Assembly: GCA_963850525.1 (NCBI GenBank)
Contig: CAWKLQ010000012.1
Location: 186,001 to 250,000 of the forward strand
Direction: 5' to 3'
Origin: JAEMQF01 sp963850525
GTDB taxonomy: Bacteria > Pseudomonadota > Gammaproteobacteria > Burkholderiales > Burkholderiaceae_C
DNA: 64,000 bases
A model generated the notes under the pieces. It was not told the origin of the DNA. It made no database searches and saw only the letters and a program-made list of their open reading frames with translations. The translations under genes were made by a program, and so were the position numbers. Positions 55,249 through 63,345 of this stretch are shown piece by piece. Each line of letters starts with the position of its first letter. Position 1 is the first letter of the stretch.

Positions 55249-56158
55249 CAAAGCTCTGCCGCGCGTGCGCATCATCGGTGCCGGGACGATGGGCTGCGGC
55301 ATCGCCGCGGGCTTTGTCGCCCACGGCTGCGAGGTGGTGTTGTTGGTGCGCGAGGCTGCCGGCTGCGAGGCGGCAAAGCGCCGCACGCTCGCGCTCCTGG
55401 GCGGCGCTGGAGGCGCGCAGCAGCCCGGCGTGCTGACGCTGCACGCGCTCGACGCCTTCGCGGACTGGGACAACGCCGATCTCGTGATCGAGTCGATTGC
55501 CGAAGACCTGTTGGTCAAACAGCAACTGTTCGCCTGGCTCGACAGCCGGGTTCCGGCCGGCGTGCCGATCGGCAGCAACAGCTCGGGCTTCCCGATTTCG
55601 CGCATCGCCGCGGGGCTGGCCGGGCGCTCGCGCATGTTCGGCATGCACTACTTCATGCCCGCGCACCTCGTGCCGCTCGTCGAAGTCGTGCTCGGCGCCG
55701 ACTCCGACCCCGCCCTGGGCAAACAAGTGTGCGAGATGTTCACGACGGCCGGCAAAAAGCCGGTGCTGGTAAAGCGCGACATCGCAGGGTTTCTCGCCAA
55801 CCGCATTCAACACGCCCTGATGCGCGAGGTGTTGTCGCTCATCGACAGCGGCATCGCGTCGCCCGAAGACATCGACCTTGCGGTGCGCTACAGCTTCGGC
55901 TTTCGCTATGCGGCGGTCGGGCCGGTGCTGCAAAAAGAGATATCGGGCTGGGAGTCGATGGCGCGGGCCGCGCGCGAGATCTACCCGACGCTGTGCAACA
56001 GCAGCGTGCTCGCGCCGTGCATGGAGCGCAAGCTCATCGAAGGCAAGCTCGGCATGACAAGTGGCGAGGGCTTCATGACGTGGACCGCGCAGTCGGCGCA
56101 AGCCGCGCGAGCCGACTACGAGCAGCGCCTGGCCGGGGCGCTGCGGCTGCTGCAATGA
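55244..56158 (+). CDS. 3-hydroxyacyl-CoA dehydrogenase family protein
   Basis: 304 residues. The Rossmann motif is RIIGAGTMGCGIAAGFVAHG; the domain ends with the family segments IGSNSSGFPISRIA, FGMHYFMPAHLVPLVEVV and GKKPVLVKRDIAGFLANRI, where His and Glu/Asn form the catalytic site. It is short, a single-domain type used for beta-hydroxy acids as well as CoA esters. The ATG at 55244 has TGGAGA 4 bases upstream. It is coupled by ATGA to the GntR gene. Confidence 0.9.
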   Translation: MDKALPRVRIIGAGTMGCGIAAGFVAHGCEVVLLVREAAGCEAAKRRTLALLGGAGGAQQPGVLTLHALDAFADWDNADLVIESIAEDLLVKQQLFAWLDSRVPAGVPIGSNSSGFPISRIAAGLAGRSRMFGMHYFMPAHLVPLVEVVLGADSDPALGKQVCEMFTTAGKKPVLVKRDIAGFLANRIQHALMREVLSLIDSGIASPEDIDLAVRYSFGFRYAAVGPVLQKEISGWESMARAAREIYPTLCNSSVLAPCMERKLIEGKLGMTSGEGFMTWTAQSAQAARADYEQRLAGALRLLQ

Positions 56159-56973
56159 CGTCGACACGAATTCGTCGGCAGGCCGCGGCGCCAACAAAGC
56201 CTGCCTCGCCGCGCCCGCGCGGCCGGCGTGTCGGCGGTGCGCTCTACAAGAGCATCGCCGAGCAGATCGAATCCGACATTGCCGCGGGCACCTTCCCGGT
56301 GGGCAGCCTGTTGCCCACCGAGGCCGAGTTCAGCGAACGCCTCAACGTGGGCAGGCACACGGTGCGCGAGGCCTTGCGCGTGCTCACGCAAGGCGGCCTG
56401 ATCGTGCGCCGCGCCGGCAGCGGCTCTACGGTGGTGAGCAACGGCAGGCGCAACGTCTTTGCGCACGCCGTGTCGAACTTCGACCAGTGGTTCAACTACC
56501 CGGAAAGCGTGAAGCGGCATCACCTGCATCACGAACAGGTGGTCGCCGATGTGCTGCTTGCCGAGACGCTGGGTTGCGCGCCGGGCACGCCGTGGCTGCG
56601 CATCAGCGCGCTGCGCACGCTGGAGGGCGCCGCAGCGCCGCTGTGCTGGGTCGACATCTACATCCAGCCGCGCTTCGCGCGCGTGATGAAGGGCAAGCGT
56701 TTCGACCGCTCGCCCGTGCACGAGCAGATCGAGGCGATGTTCAAGGTGGCGATCGCCGATGTGGAAGTGCGCATTTCGGCGTGCGGTGTGCCCCGGCCGA
56801 TGGCCGCGACACTGGGCGTTGCAGTGGGCAGCCCGGCCATGCTGCTGATCCGGCGCTACCTCGCTGCCGATGGCGAGCTGCTGCAGGCCACGCGCACGGT
56901 GCATCCGGAAAACCGCTACGTGTACGCGATGAAGTTTCGGCGCGAGCGGGCGAGTAGGTATGCGCAGGGGTAG
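56155..56973 (+). CDS. GntR-family regulator, HutC/UTRA type
   Basis: 272 residues. A basic N-terminal tail precedes the winged-helix domain (YKSIAEQIESDIAAGTFPVG, LPTEAEFSERLNVGRHTVRE) and a UTRA effector domain from about residue 105 (PWLRISALRTLE, then SPVHEQIEAMF). It probably represses the flanking divergent operons through the ATATATGGA boxes, with a pathway acid as inducer (inference). The start overlaps the upstream stop (ATGA). It is the last gene before the accessory cassette. Confidence 0.9.
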   Translation: MTSTRIRRQAAAPTKPASPRPRGRRVGGALYKSIAEQIESDIAAGTFPVGSLLPTEAEFSERLNVGRHTVREALRVLTQGGLIVRRAGSGSTVVSNGRRNVFAHAVSNFDQWFNYPESVKRHHLHHEQVVADVLLAETLGCAPGTPWLRISALRTLEGAAAPLCWVDIYIQPRFARVMKGKRFDRSPVHEQIEAMFKVAIADVEVRISACGVPRPMAATLGVAVGSPAMLLIRRYLAADGELLQATRTVHPENRYVYAMKFRRERASRYAQG

Positions 56974-57353
56974 GGCGTGGTTGGGCATTGGGATGCTGGC
57001 TTGTCGCCGAGAAAGTGCGGTCAGGTGACGTGCCCTGGTAGTCGGCAATTACCGCAGAGGCGACGGTCAATTCAGCGCGCTGAACGTCTTCAATTTGAGC
57101 GCAGTGAACGATCAGGCGCAATCCGTCGGTGGGGGCCCTGAGGGAACTGCCGCGGCTGCCGAACCAAACGTCGCCGATGCAGCCTACACTGGCATTGTGG
57201 TATCGCGGCGGCTCGGCAAAACCCGACCGGTGGCGGAAACGGCCCGCACGCATGACTGCGATTTGTAGAAGTCGCCTTCACGAATGAATTCTCGACCTGC
57301 ATCGGGCAAGCGCCGTGGTCATCCGCCACGTGGTGCTGGACAATGGGCGCATC
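56974..57353. other. 380-base gap before the accessory cassette
   Basis: No gene could be supported. There is no integrase, tRNA end or clear inverted repeat. The stretch is where the sequence changes from the GntR operon to the accessory genes. Frames on the minus strand here are open but low-complexity and have no recognisable domain. Possible promoter sequences for ietA must lie in this region, but none is convincing. Confidence 0.5.
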
Positions 57354-58355
57354 ATGGCCACTGCTGAGCAACTCAAGGCACTGCTACGCTCCCACGCAGA
57401 GGGCGACGATCGACACTTTTTCGCCGTGGCGATGCAGGTGGCGGCCCACGAAGCCAAGCAGGGACATGGCCGCCTCGCCGAGGAGTTGCGCGACCTGATC
57501 GATGGGGCCAAGGCCCGCCGAGGCGCAAACGGCTTGGCCGCGCCGATTCCGCTAACCCGGCCCAAGGGCGAGCTGGCCGGCTTGTTGAGCGTGTCGTACC
57601 CGACCCAACGGCTCACCCAGATGGTGTTGTCACCCACCGTAGGCAAGAGCCTGCAGCGCGTGCTCAAGGAGCAACGCCACACCGGCAAGCTACAAGGTCA
57701 CGGACTTCATCCACGGCGCAAGCTCCTGCTCGTCGGCCCCTCTGGCACCGGCAAGACCATGACAGCGGCCGCGCTCGCCGGTGAACTGGGTATCGCGTTA
57801 TTTGTCGTGCGGTTAGATGCGCTGATCACCAAGTTCATGGGCGAGACCGCTGCCAAATTGCGACAGGTCTTTGACGCCGTGAAGTTGACGCGCGGGGTGT
57901 ACTTCTTCGACGAGTTCGACGCCATCGGAGGTCACCGCGGCCTGTCGAACGACGTTGGCGAGATCCGCCGCATTCTCAACAGCTTCCTGCTGATGATCGA
58001 GCAGGACGACTCCAGCAGCGTGATCGTGGCCGCGACCAACCACCCTGCGATCCTCGATCAGGCATTGTTCAGGCGCTTCGATGACGTCATTGAGTACCAC
58101 GTGCCCAACCGCGAGGAAATCCGCGAGCTGTTTCGGGTTCGATTGGGAAAGTACATGCGCCCGGCCAGGCGGATGGATGAGCTTGTGAACGCAGCCACCG
58201 GCCTCAGCCACGCCGAGATCACGCGCGCGATCAGCGACTGCATCAAGGAAGCGGTGATGGCCGACCAGGAGACGGTCGCACCCGAGGTGCTGATTGAGTT
58301 GCTCGCCCAGCGCCAGCAAGTTAGACAGCGCACGCCCGGCGCCACCCGACCGTAG
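57354..58355 (+). CDS. ietA: IetA-like AAA ATPase (IetAS anti-phage system)
   Basis: 333 residues. The N-terminal helical region (residues 1-50, LKALLRSHAEGDDRHFFAVA) is followed by an AAA domain: Walker A GPSGTGKT (128-135), Walker B VYFFDEFD (182-189), sensor-1 Asn229 in VAATNHP, and the arginine-finger region LFRRFDD (240-241). An ATPase of this type next to a subtilisin-like protease is the IetAS pair, reported as an anti-phage defence system and earlier as a plasmid toxin-antitoxin pair. The ATG at 57354 begins the conserved helix. The protease gene follows after 18 bases. Confidence 0.85.
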   Translation: MATAEQLKALLRSHAEGDDRHFFAVAMQVAAHEAKQGHGRLAEELRDLIDGAKARRGANGLAAPIPLTRPKGELAGLLSVSYPTQRLTQMVLSPTVGKSLQRVLKEQRHTGKLQGHGLHPRRKLLLVGPSGTGKTMTAAALAGELGIALFVVRLDALITKFMGETAAKLRQVFDAVKLTRGVYFFDEFDAIGGHRGLSNDVGEIRRILNSFLLMIEQDDSSSVIVAATNHPAILDQALFRRFDDVIEYHVPNREEIRELFRVRLGKYMRPARRMDELVNAATGLSHAEITRAISDCIKEAVMADQETVAPEVLIELLAQRQQVRQRTPGATRP

Positions 58356-58373
58356 TCGGCATCTGGCCCACGC

Positions 58374-60875
58374 ATGCCCGATCTGTCTCCGCGGCCGCAT
58401 CTGCTCCTGGGCAACACCAGCACCACCGAACCCTTCACCTCCCCGTCTGCCGGTGGAGGGCCTAAAGCGGCAGTGCCAGCCCAGGATCGGGTACAGCATG
58501 CGGCCGCGCTGAGGGCGCAGTTTGTGCAGGTGGCGCAGATCCAGGAAACACGTGTAGCCCAGCAGCGGCACGCCAACGTTCAGACAGCGATTGGCGTGCA
58601 GATCGAGTTCGAAAGCATGCACGGTGTCGAGATGGCTTCCGAGAGCCTGGCCCGCGATCGCAGCGGCATCGAGCTGATGAATGTCCGCGCCACTGGGGGC
58701 CAGGTGCTGGCCACAGTCTTCCTTCCAGAGGGTAAGTTGACCCACTTCGAGCGCCTACTCGCGGACTACGTCGCTGAGCGCAAGGACAGTCGCGGCCATC
58801 CGCTCGACAACCAACGCCTGGTCGATTCCGTGCGCGCGGTTCGGGTGGCCACCTTCGATTCGATCTGGACCGACGATCCATCGGTCCTGCCTGCAGAGGA
58901 CGGGGCTGCAATCTGGTGGGAAGCCTGGCTGCCCGCCGGCGCGCACCGTCAGCAAGCCATCGACGACTTTCGGCGCTTGGCCGAACTCGCAGGCCTGCAG
59001 ACCCGCGAACGCGCATTGCACTTCCCCGAACGCTCGATCATCCTGCTGCACGGCTCGCGCGCGCAGCTCCTGCAGGCGCCGCTTGTCCTGAACACCATCG
59101 CGGAGTTGCGTCGTGCCAAGGATACCGCCGACTTCTTCGATGCGATGGCCGCCGATGAACAGCAAGAGTGGGCCGGCGAGCTGGCCGATCGCGTCGTCGA
59201 TGCCTCGCAAGGCGGCGACTGCCCCTATGTCACGTTAATGGACACCGGCGTGAACAACGCCCACCCGCTGCTGGCGTCTTTCGTCGCTGATGCCGATCTG
59301 CACACGCTCGAGCCGGCGTGGCAGGTCGACGACCACAATGGGCATGGCACCGAGCTCGCCGGCTTGGCGCTGTTGGGTGATCTGACCCCAGCCCTCGCCG
59401 ACGACAGCGACTTGCTCGTCGGGCACCGGCTCGAGTCGGTGAAGATGCTCGAGCAGCCTGGCGACAACCAGGGCGAGTCGTACGGAGACCTGACCAGCGA
59501 GGCCGTGGCGCGTGTCGAGGTCACTGCGATCGACCGGCGCCGCGTCTTCAGCATGTCCGTCACCGCCACCGATGGGCGCGACCGTGGACGTCCCTCTTCG
59601 TGGTCGTCCGCGATCGATCGCCTGGCGGCTGACTTCGACGACGAGGGTGCTGCACCGCGTCTGTTTGTGTTGTCGGCGGGCAATACGCCGGACAACCATG
59701 CCTGGGCGAACTACCCCGCCAGCCTGACCACCAATAGCGCCCACGATCCGGCGCAAGCCTGGAACGCGATCACGGTCGGTGCGTTTTCCCAGCTCACCAA
59801 CATCACCGAGCCCGATACCGACGACTTCGAGCCGGTGGCGCCCGTCGATGGCTTGAGCCCCTTCACGACCACCTCCGCCACCTGGTCCAGGGACTGGCCC
59901 TTCAAACCCGACATCGTGATGGAGGGCGGCAACGCCGCCATTGACTCTGGCGGCTTTGCTTGCACAATGCCCAGCCTATCGCTGCTGACAACGGATCATC
60001 AGCCACAGGTTAGGACTTTCACGACCTCGCGCGCCACGAGTGCTGCCACGGCGCTGGCATCCAAGTTGGCCGCCGAGATTTGGGCCGCCTATCCGACGTT
60101 GTGGCCCGAGACGGTGCGCGGCCTCCTGGCCCATTCGGCCCGTTGGACACCGCGCATGCTCGAGGACTACCTCGGCCCACAGAAGACGCGCATCAGCCTG
60201 ACCCAACTGCTGCGGCACTGCGGCTATGGCGTGCCTGATACCGGCCGTGCACTTGCGAGCGCATCGAACTCGCTCACGCTGCTGGTTCAGGACCAACTGC
60301 AGCCCTACGAACGAACCGACAAGGGCATCAAGACGCGCGACATGCACCTGCACGCGTTGCCCTGGCCGAACGAAGTACTCGAGAGTCTCGGCGAAACGCC
60401 GGTGACGCTGCGGGTCACGCTGTCGTACTTCATCGAGCCCAATCCGGGCGAGCGTGGGCTGGCCGACAAGTACGCCTACCAGTCCCATGCCCTGCGCTTT
60501 GCAGTGCGCCGGCCGCTTGAGACCGAAGCTGCATTCAGGGCGCGCATCAACGCCCGCGCGCGCGATGAGGAGGCGGGTCTTCCGGCGCAGGGCGCCGGGG
60601 ATCCGCAGTGGTTCATCGGCGATCGCCTGCGGCGCCGCGGATCGTTGCTAAGCGACACCTGGAGCGGCTCGGCAGCCGAACTCGCACAGCGCGGCCAGAT
60701 CGCGATCTATCCAGCGATGGGCTGGTGGCGCAACCGCCCGGTGCTCGGCCGCGCCGAGCGAACGGCGCGCTATGCGCTGCTCGTCTCGATCGAGGCGCCG
60801 GGAGTGGAGAGCGACCTCTATGCAGCTGTGCAGCTCAAGGTCGAGGCGGCACAGGCCATCCAGATCACTGTCTGA
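58374..60875 (+). CDS. ietS: IetS-like subtilisin-family serine protease (IetAS anti-phage system)
   Basis: 833 residues, no signal peptide, so it is cytoplasmic. The S8 catalytic triad is complete: Asp290 in LMDTGVNN, His324 in HNGHGTE and Ser556 in RATSAATA, with the oxyanion Asn437 in SAGN. An N-terminal region of about 280 residues precedes the protease and a C-terminal beta-rich domain (about 640-833) follows; both are probably regulatory. In the IetAS model the ATPase controls the protease, which becomes toxic on infection; the trigger is not known. The gene is tightly linked to ietA. Confidence 0.85.
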   Translation: MPDLSPRPHLLLGNTSTTEPFTSPSAGGGPKAAVPAQDRVQHAAALRAQFVQVAQIQETRVAQQRHANVQTAIGVQIEFESMHGVEMASESLARDRSGIELMNVRATGGQVLATVFLPEGKLTHFERLLADYVAERKDSRGHPLDNQRLVDSVRAVRVATFDSIWTDDPSVLPAEDGAAIWWEAWLPAGAHRQQAIDDFRRLAELAGLQTRERALHFPERSIILLHGSRAQLLQAPLVLNTIAELRRAKDTADFFDAMAADEQQEWAGELADRVVDASQGGDCPYVTLMDTGVNNAHPLLASFVADADLHTLEPAWQVDDHNGHGTELAGLALLGDLTPALADDSDLLVGHRLESVKMLEQPGDNQGESYGDLTSEAVARVEVTAIDRRRVFSMSVTATDGRDRGRPSSWSSAIDRLAADFDDEGAAPRLFVLSAGNTPDNHAWANYPASLTTNSAHDPAQAWNAITVGAFSQLTNITEPDTDDFEPVAPVDGLSPFTTTSATWSRDWPFKPDIVMEGGNAAIDSGGFACTMPSLSLLTTDHQPQVRTFTTSRATSAATALASKLAAEIWAAYPTLWPETVRGLLAHSARWTPRMLEDYLGPQKTRISLTQLLRHCGYGVPDTGRALASASNSLTLLVQDQLQPYERTDKGIKTRDMHLHALPWPNEVLESLGETPVTLRVTLSYFIEPNPGERGLADKYAYQSHALRFAVRRPLETEAAFRARINARARDEEAGLPAQGAGDPQWFIGDRLRRRGSLLSDTWSGSAAELAQRGQIAIYPAMGWWRNRPVLGRAERTARYALLVSIEAPGVESDLYAAVQLKVEAAQAIQITV

Positions 60876-60914
60876 TGCCGGATAGAGTCCGCCACAAAGC
60901 GACGTGGAGTAGAT

Positions 60915-62213
60915 ATGCACTATCGCAAGAATCAGGGACTGAACGAGTGGGCCGTCATGCTGGACGCCATCTACGGCAGCTCGCAGAACTACGCGAAGAC
61001 TCCGTACGAGGTCCACGCGCACCTGACCGAAGTTTGTGGCGTATTCGCTAAGCACCTTTTCAAGCGGCGCGATATCGCCGAGGCCACCAAGTTCCTTCCG
61101 AAGATATTCGCTTGGACGACCGCACTGATGCGAAAGGTCCATCCTGGGCAGACCAGCCTGGAAGACATCGTCCTCAGGAAGTTTCCCAATGCTTGCCCGT
61201 ACTGCTTGAACAAGCCATGTTCATGTTGGACGGGCGAGAAGCCGACACTGGACGACAACCAACTGCGCGACGCGTTTTTTCAACGAGCACCTGGCATGAA
61301 GCGGAGCGTGAACGACTTCCAACTGATGTTTCGCGAGATCTATGGTCAGTCTTGGTTAGGAGGGCTCGATCCGGCGACGCAGGCGGACGAGATCAGTCGT
61401 CGATTGTTCATCCGTCTGATTGAAGAGCTCGCCGAGGCTGGTGAGGCTCTGCGATTTCATCATCTCTATCCGGAGAATTTCGACAACGAGCTGTCGGACC
61501 TGTTGGCATGGTGGTTCGCTTTGGTCTCGACCCTACCCGCATCTAGCTCCGGCGGAATGCTCCTCGCCGAAGACTGCCTTTGGGGCGCGTATCCCGGACA
61601 GTGCCCCGACTGTCAGATGGTGCCGTGTTTGTGCCGACCGGGCCCAGTACGCCAGCTGATGTCGAGACCGATACCAGGGCACGGACACCGCTTCGATAGC
61701 CTTACCTCGCTGCTCAACCAGGCCGCGTACAAGGAGGACATTACGTCTGTCACGAAAGGCACCATTGTTCTGCCGCAGCCAAGTGCTTGTGTTCGCATGG
61801 ATGTCGACAACTTCAAGCGCGTGAACGACACGTTCGGACACGCTGCTGGAGACCACGCATTGCGACATATCGCTGCCATCGTTCGACGCACCGTGCGCGA
61901 ACGCGATCGCGTGTACAGGATTAGCGGCGACGAGTTCGGCGTTCTCTGCGCGAATTTCACCGAGGAAGAAGCTGCCGGCGCGATGCGTCGAGTTTGCTCC
62001 ACGTTGTCGGCGGAGCCAGTTCGATGGGTCGACCGCGCCGGCAAGGAGTCGAGCTTTACGGTGTCCGTTAGCATTGGTGTCGCGGAGTTCAACTCACCAG
62101 ATCAGGTGTCAGCCGCCTTCGAGGCTGCAGACCAGGCCTCATACGCGAGCAAGCAGGCTGGAAAGGGAACGGTGAGGCGGGCCTCTGAGCCGATCGCGGC
62201 CTCGCCAACGTAG
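60915..62213 (+). CDS. Tandem MazG-like / zinc-knuckle / GGDEF protein, new architecture
   Basis: 432 residues. Two similar modules come first. Module 1 (about 30-104) is degenerate and ends with CPYCLNKPCSC (94-104). Module 2 (about 155-240) has MazG-type acidic pairs, ExxE at 171-174 and ExxD at 192-195 (ELSDLLAWW), and ends with CPDCQMVPCLC (230-240). A C-terminal GGDEF domain (about 262-425) has the metal Asp296 in MDVDNF and the signature SGDEF (337-341), so cyclase activity is possible. GTGGAG (60904-60909) precedes the ATG. It follows ietS by 39 bases. The sequence is visibly less GC-rich than the metabolic genes, a sign of transfer. The function is unknown. Confidence 0.8.
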   Translation: MHYRKNQGLNEWAVMLDAIYGSSQNYAKTPYEVHAHLTEVCGVFAKHLFKRRDIAEATKFLPKIFAWTTALMRKVHPGQTSLEDIVLRKFPNACPYCLNKPCSCWTGEKPTLDDNQLRDAFFQRAPGMKRSVNDFQLMFREIYGQSWLGGLDPATQADEISRRLFIRLIEELAEAGEALRFHHLYPENFDNELSDLLAWWFALVSTLPASSSGGMLLAEDCLWGAYPGQCPDCQMVPCLCRPGPVRQLMSRPIPGHGHRFDSLTSLLNQAAYKEDITSVTKGTIVLPQPSACVRMDVDNFKRVNDTFGHAAGDHALRHIAAIVRRTVRERDRVYRISGDEFGVLCANFTEEEAAGAMRRVCSTLSAEPVRWVDRAGKESSFTVSVSIGVAEFNSPDQVSAAFEAADQASYASKQAGKGTVRRASEPIAASPT

Positions 62214-62454
62214 GCTCGCAGTTCACGCACCACACGGCGTCCCCTGGAGAGCAGTGGACCCAGGCGCAACGTCAGCTACACACCCAGATTGCAGACGCTG
62301 GGACCGCCTGATCCGAATGCGTTCTGTGGGTGGCTCTCCACCATCCCGCGGGACGACTCGAACGATCACGATATGAGTGCAGGGTACGCCCGCGCGCCTG
62401 CGCTCATCGTTCCCTCTGTCGCCATTGCCGCCACCCGTTCTGATGCGCCATCGC

Positions 62455-63338
62455 TCACCTTCGCATCAGCAGCAACGACCCCGCCACGATCAGCGCAGCG
62501 CTCGCCAGACTGTACGCGGTGGGGATTTCGCCGAACAGCGCATAGCCCAGGCCCGCGGCCCAGACCAGGCCGGTGTATTCCATCGGTGCGGCGCGGCTCG
62601 CTTCGATGTGGGTGAAGGCCCAGGTGATGGCCATCAGGCCGCCGGTGGCGAGCAGGCCGATGAGCAGCACCGGGCCGATGTCGGCCGCGGTCATCGGGGC
62701 CCAACGCAGCGCCGTCGGCGCGGCGAGCAGCAGCAGCGGCAAGGTGTTCTGCACGAGCAGGATGGACCACAGCGCATCGCGCTGCGCCTGGTGGCGTGCC
62801 AGCACCACGACGCCGGAATAGCACACCGCAGACAGCCCCGCGGCGAGCATGCCCTGAACGCGCGCCGCGCTGCCGGGGTCGCTGCTGGCGCGCAGCTCCG
62901 GCCACAGGCCGATGCCCACGCCCACCGCGCCGAGCAGCAGCGCGGCCCAGATCCAGCGCGACGGGCGCTCGCGCAGCCAAAGCATCGCCAGCAAGGAGAT
63001 GAACAACGGCGCGGTGTAGCCCACGGCCACCGCCTGCACCAGCGGCAGCAGCGTCAGGCTGTGAAACCAGCCGAGCAGCGCCAGCAGCAGCAAGACGCTG
63101 CGCAGGCCGTGCAGGCGCCAGCTCGGCCGCGCCGGCAGGGGGGTGCGGAACCACAGCCACAAGGGCAGTGCAAAGGCGCTGCCGGCGGCAAAGCGCAGGA
63201 AGGTGAGCTGCAGGGCATCGAAGCGGTTCGCCAGGGTCTTGACCGTGTGGCGTCCATGCCGATGAACAGCGCCGCCGCCAGCGCTGCGGCGGCCAGTGCG
63301 GCGCCGGCGCGCACCGGTGTGGCGGCGGGCGCCGGCAC
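62455..63338 (-). pseudogene. EamA/DMT-family transporter with a frameshift
   Basis: A ten-helix drug/metabolite transporter of about 290 residues spread over two frames. The first helix (AALAAAALAAALFIGMDAT) is in one frame, and the rest (VKTLANRFDALQLTFLRFAA onward to the stop at 62455) in another. The break is at 63248-63256, where the minus strand reads GCCACACGG; removing one AC restores GMDATVKTLANRF. This is either a 2-base expansion of an AC repeat or a sequencing error. The probable start is GTG at 63338. The exporter substrate is unknown. Confidence 0.75.
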
Positions 63339-63345
63339 GGAACGC

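Noticed and set aside
56741..57253. Minus-strand open frame across the gap after the GntR gene
   Set aside because: Half of it is antisense to the GntR gene and the rest is low-complexity; no domain or start signal.
60915..62213. The third cassette gene as an ordinary diguanylate cyclase
   Set aside because: The N-terminal 250 residues are not a usual sensor (no PAS, GAF or membrane part) but two MazG-like modules with cysteine knuckles, so a plain cyclase label would hide the main feature.
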